A DNA stretch of 64,000 nt from a virus. The DNA is taken from IMG/VR virus record IMGVR_UViG_3300025137_000027, positions 1 through 64,000 of that record; one strand, given 5' to 3'. This document shows positions 1-7,962 of the stretch, one piece after another. Positions within the stretch are counted from its first letter, which is position 1, and each line of letters starts with the position of its first letter. Position numbers and translations under genes: made by a program. The notes under the pieces are model-generated. The model had not been told where the DNA came from. It did no database searches and saw only the letters and a program-made list of their open reading frames with translations.

Positions 1-98
1 AGCCTAATTTTGTTTTAGCTTCAACCGAGTACACTCACGCCGAGATTAGGGCTTTGATTTTAGATTTTGAACAGGGCTGGGTGGAGGACACCATATAA
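1..98 (+). CDS. C-terminal end of a gene cut by the window edge
   Basis: An open frame enters from the left edge (first full codon at position 3) and ends at TAA 96-98. It leaves 31 residues ending in a Trp- and acid-rich tail (GWVEDTI). The fragment is too short to assign a family. Its direction matches the lysis/connector genes that follow, so it is probably the last part of another late gene. Confidence 0.5.
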   Translation, partial: PNFVLASTEYTHAEIRALILDFEQGWVEDTI

Positions 99-132
99 TC
101 TGAAGAAGACATCATTGTTTAGAAACTAGAAA

Positions 133-639
133 ATGAAAAAGCCAAAACATATGAAGTTAGAACTGTACCGTATGAGTACCGGCAAGGACAGTACACTAGG
201 AACTTTGTTTCTTAGTAAAGGCAAAGACAAAAGAAAGTATCTTTGCTTTACATTAGAGGATGAGCATCGTGACGAGAAGGTGATGGCAGAAACGCGCATC
301 CCGGCTGGCGTATACGATATTAAGCTCAGAGACTTCGGTGGTTACCACCAGAAGTATAGCAAACGTTTTAAAGACATTCACAAAGGAATGTTGTGGCTTC
401 AGGACGTACCAAACTTTAAGTATATACTAATCCACTGTGGCAACACGGAGGAGGATACAGCAGGATGCTTGCTTACCGGCTATGGGCCAAAGCGAGTAAA
501 GGATGGAGAATTTGAATTGTATAATAGCACCCAGGCGTATTTTGATGTGTACCCGCCTATAGCAAACCATCTTGCAGATGGAGGTACCGTAACTATTAAT
601 ATCTATGACTTCGATGAAATTCCAGAACGGATGGGGTAA
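133..639 (+). CDS. DUF5675 family protein (168 aa), lysis-module associated
   Basis: The protein matches the DUF5675 pattern: an early beta-strand section with TLEDE and IPAGVYDI, then the family signature near residues 100-115, where IHCGN is followed by a DTAGC motif. This His/Cys arrangement resembles L,D-transpeptidase-type active sites, so a peptidoglycan-related role is often suspected, but no activity is established to my knowledge. It precedes a holin by one small gene, which fits a lysis module. The ATG at 133 is used; a second ATG six codons later is a possible alternative start. There is no signal peptide. The family call is fairly secure, the function is not. Confidence 0.75.
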   Translation: MKKPKHMKLELYRMSTGKDSTLGTLFLSKGKDKRKYLCFTLEDEHRDEKVMAETRIPAGVYDIKLRDFGGYHQKYSKRFKDIHKGMLWLQDVPNFKYILIHCGNTEEDTAGCLLTGYGPKRVKDGEFELYNSTQAYFDVYPPIANHLADGGTVTINIYDFDEIPERMG

Positions 640-769
640 CCCAAATAAGCACGGAGATAAATTTATCTACAAGCTTCGAATCGGCACTATAACGGTGTTT
701 GACTTTATTGTTGACCTGAGTTCTAAAATGTACTCAGTTACTTTTTTCAACTTTACAATTAAGTTCTAA
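614..769 (+). CDS. Small conserved-looking phage protein (51 aa)
   Basis: A frame starts at ATG 614, inside the end of the DUF5675 gene, and stops at TAA 767-769. That stop overlaps the ATG of the holin gene (TAATG). The product begins MKFQNGWGNPNKHGDKF and ends in alternating hydrophobic and aromatic residues (SVTFFNFTIKF), probably beta strands. The start and stop overlaps with both neighbours are typical of translationally coupled phage genes and close what would otherwise be a 129-base gap. No family is recognised. A short hairpin at 716-737 lies inside the coding sequence. Confidence 0.65.
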   Translation: MKFQNGWGNPNKHGDKFIYKLRIGTITVFDFIVDLSSKMYSVTFFNFTIKF

Positions 770-1215
770 TGGACAAACTCCGCGACACTAAACTAGGGTC
801 GTGGCTAAAAGAAAAAGCGCCCAAGATTTTTGAAACAGTAGCCGACGCATTACCTGATGCCGGACTTCTGGGCGTAGTAAAGAACCTTGTAAATGCAGAC
901 AGTAGCCTTAGCCACGAGCAAAAACTAGAGTTCGAACGTCTTGAACAACAAGAGCGTATTGCATTAGAAGAGAACGTTACAAAACGTTGGACAGCTGATG
1001 TAGGATCTAAGAGTTGGCTTTCGAGGAATGTACGTCCCTTGATTGTAATGTCTTTGACTTTTATGTTTTTGGTTTTCATCTTGCTTGATACACTCTCTCC
1101 TGTTGAAGTGCGAGACGCTTGGATTAAGATGTATGAAACTATTCTAATGACTACTATTGGCGGCTACTTTGTAGTGCGTTCTGTAGATAAAAACCAGCTG
1201 CCATGGCAACGTTAA
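769..1215 (+). CDS. Holin, 3-TM gene-transfer-release type (148 aa)
   Basis: The N-terminal half is soluble and helical with an acidic coiled-coil stretch (residues about 45-70). The family signature WLSRNVRPLIV follows near residues 83-93, then a strong transmembrane segment (about 89-105) and a second hydrophobic segment (about 118-136). This is the architecture of the 'Holin of 3TMs, for gene-transfer release' family (PF11351 type). It would form inner-membrane lesions that release or activate a muralytic enzyme at the end of infection. The ATG overlaps the preceding stop, and the end overlaps the next gene by 13 bases, so it is co-translated with connector genes. Confidence 0.75.
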   Translation: MDKLRDTKLGSWLKEKAPKIFETVADALPDAGLLGVVKNLVNADSSLSHEQKLEFERLEQQERIALEENVTKRWTADVGSKSWLSRNVRPLIVMSLTFMFLVFILLDTLSPVEVRDAWIKMYETILMTTIGGYFVVRSVDKNQLPWQR

Positions 1216-1853
1216 ATGAAATTGTATACAACATTGCGCTGCAGGTAGAAAAAGCGGATGACGCGGTACTGCTGGAGCGGTTAAAGTTTCATGTGGCATA
1301 CTACCGTGCGCAGTTTATCCGCCAAGACCAAAAACGTAATCATAGCTTGCCAAGCCAGTTTTTACAAAAGCTTGACTGCTTAGAAATGGAAGCGGCAAGT
1401 GCTATGGAGTGCTGCTCTACTGAAGATATCGGCTGCACAGTTTGGAGAACTAAGAAGACTATTCCTAGACCTGTAAGGATATATGACGGCAGTGAGTTTG
1501 CGTACGTTGGCACAGTGGACGCTAAAGAGCCTTACCAGCGCACTACTGGGGTACAAGCGGAATACGCTAAACACAATAAGTGGACTGCAGACGGAGCAAG
1601 GTATATCTATGCGAATGATCGCATTTATGTACTGAATGCTCGTCCGTCTAAGATTTTATTAAAAGGTATTTTTGAACAGCCTCAAGAGTTAGCGGCGTAC
1701 TTGTGCTGCGATGGCGACGCAATATTTTCAGAAGATAAACAGTATCCTATTTCTATGGACATGGTGCAGCGTGTTACGCAAAGCATTCTTTCTACTGAAA
1801 TGCAATTAGAAAACCGGCAGAATGACAGCGACGAAGTACAGCTCAGCGAGTAG
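1203..1853 (+). CDS. Connector/ring-type structural protein, putative (216 aa)
   Basis: This is a soluble protein with a helical N-terminus (MATLNEIVYNIALQV, residues 1-15) and a central section with KKTIPRPVRIYDGSEFAYVG near 80-100, a pattern seen in small virion proteins coded before the connector genes of crAss-like and related Bacteroidota phages. It overlaps the holin upstream and the next gene by 32 bases. I infer a head-tail connector ring or adaptor role from position and resemblance; no diagnostic catalytic motif is present. It could also be a tail-fibre assembly protein. Confidence 0.5.
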   Translation: MATLNEIVYNIALQVEKADDAVLLERLKFHVAYYRAQFIRQDQKRNHSLPSQFLQKLDCLEMEAASAMECCSTEDIGCTVWRTKKTIPRPVRIYDGSEFAYVGTVDAKEPYQRTTGVQAEYAKHNKWTADGARYIYANDRIYVLNARPSKILLKGIFEQPQELAAYLCCDGDAIFSEDKQYPISMDMVQRVTQSILSTEMQLENRQNDSDEVQLSE

Positions 1854-2280
1854 GTATAGTACTAAAGATTCCTACAGATGGTTTAAGAAACAGAATCCTA
1901 GTACAACAATTACTTATTCGTTGTATAAGCATATTATTACAGCGTTTAATAAACGTGTAAGTGATCGGCTACTAGAGGGGCAGGTATTTAATATGGGTCA
2001 AAGACTTGGCTCTTTAAGAATTAAAAAGATACCGCGTACCTTTAACAAGCCTACAATAGATTGGGGAGAGACCAATCGCCTAAAGAAACAGGGGATAAAG
2101 AAGCTTGTTTATTACACCGATGATTTTTATTATAGGTGGAACTGGGACAAGCATAGGTGTTTGGTTAAGAACAAGAGTGTGTACACGTTTGCTCCTACTG
2201 CAGGGCAAAGCGGTAATCGACGTAAGCTCGTACAGAAGTTAAAAACTGATGAATTCGCACACTTGAACTACAAAACATGA
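1822..2280 (+). CDS. Conserved crAss-like virion-block protein (152 aa)
   Basis: This basic protein contains the stretch MGQRLGSLRIKKIPRTF (around residue 58), then KPTIDWGETNRLKK, a YYTDDFYYRWNWDKHRC section and a C-terminal GNRRKLVQKLKTDEFA motif. I recognise this as a strongly conserved small protein found between connector genes of crAss-like phages. Its biochemical role is unknown to me; position points to the virion connector or its assembly. The stop overlaps the ATG of the next gene (ATGA), indicating coupled translation. Confidence 0.6.
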   Translation: MTATKYSSASRYSTKDSYRWFKKQNPSTTITYSLYKHIITAFNKRVSDRLLEGQVFNMGQRLGSLRIKKIPRTFNKPTIDWGETNRLKKQGIKKLVYYTDDFYYRWNWDKHRCLVKNKSVYTFAPTAGQSGNRRKLVQKLKTDEFAHLNYKT

Positions 2281-3077
2281 TCTACAAAACAGTCTCATCT
2301 AAAGCTGTAATTGCGAAAGTCTTTCGTGATTTAAAGCCTACTACAGATACATGGGTCAATGACTCTGTGGAGTGGATGGGTGAGGCTCTCGAGTTTATCG
2401 GGTATTTTACTGGGTTAGAGAAAAAAGCAATGGAGCTTACTATTTCTAATCACCGTGCTTTACTCCCGTGCGAGCTTGTCGACATTGTTCAGGTAGAATA
2501 CAATGGGAGCCATTTGCACTACGGAACAGATACGACTGGGTATGATCTACCTAATGCTCCTCGTACTACTAACACACAGCCTTATAATGCGTCTGAGATT
2601 ACCACAGGAGCAGTGTTCCAAACTGTAGCAAATGAGCATCCTACAGGCAACAGTACGTACAAGCAGCAGAAAACCATAAAAGCTTCTTCTTACGGAGGAG
2701 GAGACTACTATGTTATTAATCCGGATTACATTCAAACTTCTTTTGAAGAGGGCACTATAAAAGTTCATTACACTGCTTATCCGATTTGCGATGACGGTTA
2801 CCCTAAAATTCCGGACAACATTTATTATAAGCAGGCACTCGAATGGTACATTCTAAGACAGATGATTATGGGGGGTTACACTCATCCGTTTCTGAATTGG
2901 CAGATAGCCGATCAAAAGTGGGGGCATTACTGTGTGGCTGCACAGAACGATGCAGCATACCCGAGCATCGACAAGATGGAGAGCTTCAAAAACATGTGGG
3001 TACGAATGGTTCCCAACATGAATGCACACTCCGATTTCTTTATTGGGAATAACACACAAGAGAGACTGCAGCGATGA
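2277..3077 (+). CDS. Head-tail connector / ring protein, putative (266 aa)
   Basis: The protein opens with helices containing WVNDSVEWMGEALEFIGYFTGLEKKAMEL, followed by a beta-rich section with LPCELVDIVQVEYNG, a low-complexity insert around residues 85-130, and a closing helical part with YYKQALEWYILRQM. This layout is that of the small ring/adaptor proteins of crAss-like virions, which resemble podoviral head-completion proteins. It starts four bases inside its predecessor and ends overlapping the large muzzle-type gene, so the three connector genes form one translational unit. The ring assignment is by resemblance and order, not by structure. Confidence 0.55.
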   Translation: MIYKTVSSKAVIAKVFRDLKPTTDTWVNDSVEWMGEALEFIGYFTGLEKKAMELTISNHRALLPCELVDIVQVEYNGSHLHYGTDTTGYDLPNAPRTTNTQPYNASEITTGAVFQTVANEHPTGNSTYKQQKTIKASSYGGGDYYVINPDYIQTSFEEGTIKVHYTAYPICDDGYPKIPDNIYYKQALEWYILRQMIMGGYTHPFLNWQIADQKWGHYCVAAQNDAAYPSIDKMESFKNMWVRMVPNMNAHSDFFIGNNTQERLQR

Positions 3078-6000
3078 AACCTATCAAAGGCATGAACTTA
3101 GACGTATCTCCGGATGCGCAACCGCCTAATACGTATCGTCACGCGCGTAACTGGGTGTATGACAAAACGTTCGACGGTTTAATGCAAGAACCAGGGCACA
3201 CTGCACTAGCTACCCATCAGAGTAGACACGCTGTTGGGCAACACGCTTATGAAAATGGAGATATTGTTTTCCTAACTGTAGCGTCAAATGCTGCAACAGG
3301 GGGTGAGGAAGTGGTGCTTTATACTGCCGCCACGAATACTTTTAGTGTAGTTTACAATGACTCGGCTTTAGTGTTCAACCGTGCTAGAATCTATGACTTT
3401 GCTTCTTTTCGCAATACGGATAACGAACGTATTCTAATTATTTCAGACGGAATAGATAAACCTCTATCTATAAATATAGATGTTGCAGCAGCTCAGCAGC
3501 CGCCGCACGGGTTGCAATACTTATTTGCAACGAGAGAGCAGGCCAACTTAAAGTTAGATGTAAGAACTTCAGGCTCTCTTGGAGAAGGTTCTTATTTTTT
3601 GGCTATTAGGTATGTTATGAAGGACAAAACCAAGCTCTCTTTTGGCCCAATACATGGACCTTTTACAGTAACGGACTCTGCTGGGTTTATTGTAGAGCTT
3701 ACAAATCTTGATACAAACTACGAAGGATACGAAATTGCCGTTTTAGCATTTGTAAACAACAGCCCGAGTACTTTCATAGGTGCATCAGGGTTAATTACAG
3801 GGGCTACTCTAAACTCTTACATTGAAGGAACTCCTATCGAAGCATTAGTTTTAGAAGACGTAATAGTAGGCGCGACTACTTACCAGACTGCAGGTTCTTT
3901 AGAAGTTCATGAAAACCGCCTTTACTTAGGAAATGTTAGTACGCCTTCAGATCCTGTAGATTTACAGCAGATTGCTAATAAAATTCAACCTATATGGGTT
4001 TTAAGTAGAGGTGTTACTGCGCAACCATCGGAGGAACCCGAGACGTCACGGTTTCAACCAGACGAGGTGTATGCTTTTTATGTATCTTATATTCGAGAGG
4101 ATGGGTCTCAAACTAGAGCTTACCATATCCCAGGACGAGCGGCTAGCTCGACTATTGCGGTTCCTATAACTGCCACAGCTTCTGCTACAGTAAGTACAGG
4201 AACTACGCGTACAATTAACCCAAAAGCAACTCTTAAAGCTATCTTAGAATCTACGTCTACTAATGGAGTAGACAACCATGAGAACGCCCTAGAGTATTTA
4301 AAAAATGACCGTCAGATTTTTGTCAGCGGTGATGCTGAATTTGACACTGTAAAATACTTTCATACGCGCGGTACGGCTAAAGCTTTTACCAATCAAACAG
4401 CTTTTCACTTTGGGGAGTGCGGGTATTGGGAAAACGACAACGAAACATACCCAACGGGGTTTCCTGTAGGCACTACGTATACTTGGAATGCTAGTGGGTT
4501 AAGCGCTGCATCTGTAGATTCTGCTGTAGTTTTAGCGGGGGAAAAAGTCCGACATCATCGTGTACCTTCTTTAGGCTGGATGTTTGAAAACGTAAGTGAC
4601 TTTGATTTTCAAGCAGACAAGGATCACGCATTTCAAATGCGGTTTGAGTACTTGGAGTTGCCGACTGGAATAAAAGGAGCCGTACTATATCATGCAAAAC
4701 GCACTAATTCTAACAATTTAGTTTTAGCCCATACTCCAATCCATTTTGGGGCCGCAAATCACTATTCGGTATGGGGCGAGGGAGGGACTGAGTATAGAGA
4801 CTACTCTACTGTATCTCCGGTAAACGCTCCCTTGCGTAACAATCTTCTTTCTCTTGCAGGTACTTCTCCAGGCGCTCCTATATCTTCTGCTGTTTCAAAC
4901 GCTCTCCGGGATGCTGCAGGAGATCCGAAAAAAGCGGATGGAAGTGCTTTTTCTACAAACGACTACTTTGATGTTGACGACGCCAGTCAGGCTAGCTTAA
5001 GCGTGTGGGATTCGGAGTTTTCTGATCGCGTTAAAGTGCACTACAACAAAGGGGCTGCAATGCCTCACGATTTGCTAGGAGCAAAGCCTGCTTTGCCTCA
5101 AAAAGTATACACGCGTCTTGAGTATGTTTTAATGGCAATGGAAGAGTACCCAGACGACATAAGTGGTCATCCTTCTATTACTGATGGCAATCACCATACT
5201 ATGCAGATTGCGGATACTAACGATGCATATTATTACGCAGATACAACTCTTCCAGGAACCCCGTTACCTAACTCTGCGAATAGATCAGGAGTTTTTAATT
5301 TTGTAGCGCACAACACTCAGATAAATAGACCTTTTCCTCAATCTGAAATTTTACCTACTCGGAATATTCGGTACGTTCCCGCAGGTGTAGTAGATGATGA
5401 AGTAAAGTTTGATAACCGGTTTGGAGCTGAATGTCTTTACTGGGATTACGCATTGCAATCCACTGGTTACGGGAACTATTCAGTTGCTGGTCACCACAAT
5501 ATGGGCGCTCGCATGTGGTATAGCATTTTAAATAATACCAATACTTTTAGCGATGACGGGACAGGGGATACGGATAATGCTAGCTTTACAAATAGTTTAC
5601 CTTCAGGTGGCACAAATACCCAAACTAACAACGCCGGGTATTTTGTAAATACCCAATTTTCGGCTAACGATGTTCTTGCAGTGCAGCGGTTGCCTTTTGT
5701 AAATGTTACAGCTATGCGCTTTGACTGTTATTTTGGGATTGAAGCTCAAGACTTAGTAGCCTGCACTCAAGTAATTACACTCGCTAATACTACCGTAGCG
5801 CCAAATATCAATAGTCAGGCTAGCTCTTTAAGAAGGGTGGCTGAAACTCAGGTTCACGGAGATATTAAGTTTTCGGAACGAAGGTATAGAGTTACGTCTT
5901 CTTCAGGTTGGAATGTAGGGTTTGCTGCTAGCGTAGAAGATCAACTGCAGATTACCACTTTTGCAGCGCCTGATATATCTGCCCAAGCTTTGACTACAGT

Positions 6001-7573
6001 TCCAACGGCTGGCACCATTAATAATTCAAGAGGGTCTGTTCGAATGGTTCACAAAGTCCCAACGTATGGGCCTGTCGAGAGTAAGATTCATCTTGCTGAA
6101 ACCGTGCAAGGTTTAGAATCTGAGTTTGAGGCGTGCTATAGACAAGTAAGTCCTCAAGAAACAAATGATGTTTCTTTTATTTCTAGCTTGTTAAAATTGA
6201 ATGACTGGATTCAGCCTCTGATACATGTAACCACATCTGAGTACCCCACATCTTTTGCGTATCGCATTGCTCGTAGTTCAAAGCAAGATCTTGGTACCTC
6301 CGTTTTGGCGTATAGATCTTTCCCAGCTTTAGACTATTTAGAACAACCTCGAACGCGTGGGGTTATTACAAACTTGCAGAGTTACTCAGATAAACTTTTG
6401 ATTCATCACGAGCAAAGTCTTTTTGTGACGGTAGGTAAAGAATCTGTTGCGACTTCTTCTGGGCAACTTGTTATAGGTACGGGAGATATCTTTCGCGTTA
6501 CTCCTTCGGAAATAGCTCCTAGTGAGTTTGGGTTTGGGGGGACGCAACATAAACAATCAGCTGTACTTACTCCCAGAGGTTATTTTTATGTAGACGCTCT
6601 TCAGGGTAAAGCTTTTTTGTACAATGGCAAACTAGAAGAGATTAGCAATCGCGGTATGCGGGACTACCTTAAGGACGCGCTTAAACTCAATACTACGTGG
6701 TTTCCAGGCGGTAATGCTCAAAGTTACTACCCTGGAGTATTAGCAGAGTATGACTCTGAGTTTAACAGGGTTATGTTAATGATTCGGAATAATACTTGGG
6801 TAGGGTCATATGGCGTAGGAAATACTACTCTTCCTTTTGATTTGAAAGATTATTACGCTAATACCTTCTTTAAAGATCAGACAGAGATACTGTCGTATAG
6901 CTTTAATAACAGTGCTTGGGTAGCTTTTCACGACTTACGTATGAATGCGTTTGTTGCTTCTGGAACAAATTTTTATAGTTGGAATACGGGACCAGTTGCA
7001 TCTCCGCCTCCGGCTGGAACATACTTAAACTTATTTAAGTTAAACGATTTTACAAATGCTTCTATTACGTACCATCACGATAGTGTCACAACAACTGTAG
7101 ATCCTTATATCGATATTGCATTCCCTGCAAAAGAGTCTGTTCAATGGCAATCTTTTTCGTGGCACACAAAGGCTATAGAGCATGTGCCAAATGATGCTAA
7201 TGCAGGGCATATAGATTTAACTAAAACGTTTGTAAAAGCTGCAGTTTATAATGACTACCAGTGTAGCGGAAATCAGACTTTTATTAAACCAGGAGACATT
7301 GATATTCAAACCTACCAGCGAGTGACTCTACGTCATAATGGTACTCAGTATCAGTTTAATGGGTTTAGAGATTTAGTGAATAATCGTTCTCTCAGGTTTA
7401 TTGACGATGCGCAAGAGTTTGTTACTGCTAATATTAATGCGGCTACTGTTTGGCACGATCAAAGACGTTTTAATAGCACTCATGCTATTCTTCGTTTAAT
7501 TGCTCCGACTACTACTACTAATCTGTTATATTTACATGATGTAGATGCTAAAGTGCGTAAGAGTTATAGATAA
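3074..7573 (+). CDS. Tail stabilisation / muzzle-type virion protein (1,499 aa)
   Basis: The N-terminus has the signature GMNLDVSPDAQPPNTYRHARNWV (first 30 residues), typical of the large 'tail stabilisation' or muzzle protein of crAss-like phages, in which a Q-P-x-N-T-Y-R-x-A-x-N pattern recurs. The remainder is long, beta-rich and Ser/Thr/Asn-rich without membrane segments, consistent with a propeller or beta-sandwich distal tail component. Residues about 1100-1230 contain a compact region with LLIHHEQSLFVTVGKES and GYFYVDALQGKAFLYNG that reads like beta-propeller blades. The gene overlaps the ring protein by four bases. Host-surface contact is likely but not shown. Confidence 0.6.
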   Translation: MKPIKGMNLDVSPDAQPPNTYRHARNWVYDKTFDGLMQEPGHTALATHQSRHAVGQHAYENGDIVFLTVASNAATGGEEVVLYTAATNTFSVVYNDSALVFNRARIYDFASFRNTDNERILIISDGIDKPLSINIDVAAAQQPPHGLQYLFATREQANLKLDVRTSGSLGEGSYFLAIRYVMKDKTKLSFGPIHGPFTVTDSAGFIVELTNLDTNYEGYEIAVLAFVNNSPSTFIGASGLITGATLNSYIEGTPIEALVLEDVIVGATTYQTAGSLEVHENRLYLGNVSTPSDPVDLQQIANKIQPIWVLSRGVTAQPSEEPETSRFQPDEVYAFYVSYIREDGSQTRAYHIPGRAASSTIAVPITATASATVSTGTTRTINPKATLKAILESTSTNGVDNHENALEYLKNDRQIFVSGDAEFDTVKYFHTRGTAKAFTNQTAFHFGECGYWENDNETYPTGFPVGTTYTWNASGLSAASVDSAVVLAGEKVRHHRVPSLGWMFENVSDFDFQADKDHAFQMRFEYLELPTGIKGAVLYHAKRTNSNNLVLAHTPIHFGAANHYSVWGEGGTEYRDYSTVSPVNAPLRNNLLSLAGTSPGAPISSAVSNALRDAAGDPKKADGSAFSTNDYFDVDDASQASLSVWDSEFSDRVKVHYNKGAAMPHDLLGAKPALPQKVYTRLEYVLMAMEEYPDDISGHPSITDGNHHTMQIADTNDAYYYADTTLPGTPLPNSANRSGVFNFVAHNTQINRPFPQSEILPTRNIRYVPAGVVDDEVKFDNRFGAECLYWDYALQSTGYGNYSVAGHHNMGARMWYSILNNTNTFSDDGTGDTDNASFTNSLPSGGTNTQTNNAGYFVNTQFSANDVLAVQRLPFVNVTAMRFDCYFGIEAQDLVACTQVITLANTTVAPNINSQASSLRRVAETQVHGDIKFSERRYRVTSSSGWNVGFAASVEDQLQITTFAAPDISAQALTTVPTAGTINNSRGSVRMVHKVPTYGPVESKIHLAETVQGLESEFEACYRQVSPQETNDVSFISSLLKLNDWIQPLIHVTTSEYPTSFAYRIARSSKQDLGTSVLAYRSFPALDYLEQPRTRGVITNLQSYSDKLLIHHEQSLFVTVGKESVATSSGQLVIGTGDIFRVTPSEIAPSEFGFGGTQHKQSAVLTPRGYFYVDALQGKAFLYNGKLEEISNRGMRDYLKDALKLNTTWFPGGNAQSYYPGVLAEYDSEFNRVMLMIRNNTWVGSYGVGNTTLPFDLKDYYANTFFKDQTEILSYSFNNSAWVAFHDLRMNAFVASGTNFYSWNTGPVASPPPAGTYLNLFKLNDFTNASITYHHDSVTTTVDPYIDIAFPAKESVQWQSFSWHTKAIEHVPNDANAGHIDLTKTFVKAAVYNDYQCSGNQTFIKPGDIDIQTYQRVTLRHNGTQYQFNGFRDLVNNRSLRFIDDAQEFVTANINAATVWHDQRRFNSTHAILRLIAPTTTTNLLYLHDVDAKVRKSYR

Positions 7574-7632
7574 CTCGAGAGTAGCAATCAAGTGTATAGA
7601 ATATAAGTACGCGCTCTCACAACATAACTGCT

Positions 7633-7839
7633 ATGAAATACGGTAAGAAAAAGCCTGTTAAAAAGGCTGCTAAAAAGGTGCCTGTCATGACTTATGGTGG
7701 GGCTATGTCAGCTGCTACTCGTCAAATTAAATTGACTAAAGGAGGTAAAACTCCTACGGCTTTAATTAACGCACTTAAAGCTGCGGGACACCTCAAGATG
7801 TTTGGAGGTAAGACTGCGACTTCTAAAAAGAAAAAGTAA
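7633..7839 (+). CDS. Small lysine-rich protein (68 aa) with a YGG motif
   Basis: The protein is highly basic at both ends (KKKPVKKAAKK at the start, KKKK at the end), with a central VMTYGGAMSAATRQIKLTKGG section. Charge suggests nucleic-acid binding or DNA neutralisation in the capsid. The VPVMTYGG stretch resembles VPQMNYGG in the internal virion protein coded at 12395, so the two may share a binding or packaging signal. The frame stays open for 36 codons beyond the TAA stop (see 7840-7962). No family is assigned. Confidence 0.7.
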   Translation: MKYGKKKPVKKAAKKVPVMTYGGAMSAATRQIKLTKGGKTPTALINALKAAGHLKMFGGKTATSKKKK

Positions 7840-7962
7840 GAGGATTTAAACGTCCTTAAAAGATTAACGAATAGATTCGAAAAGGAAACCCTTGGGGGTC
7901 AGCCTACACGTCTGCCTGCAGTAAAACGTCAGAAAACGTACTACTACTAAACGTAAACGGTG
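7840..7962 (+). other. Intergenic region with AAACGT repeats and an open in-frame extension
   Basis: This 123-base spacer separates the lysine-rich gene from the secreted T9SS protein. AAACGT occurs four times (7848-7853, 7924-7929, 7934-7939, 7949-7954); the second and third are exactly 10 bases apart, about one helical turn. The reading frame of the upstream gene, if its TAA stop were read through, continues to TAA 7948-7950 and would add 36 mostly basic residues. No ATG lies in that extension. Either a promoter/operator region or a recoded tail would explain the spacer; neither is proven. Confidence 0.4.

Noticed and set aside
716-747. Hairpin plus T-run that looks like a terminator between the DUF5675 and holin genes
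   Set aside because: It lies inside the 51-residue gene 614-769, which overlaps both neighbours, and the stem is only six base pairs.
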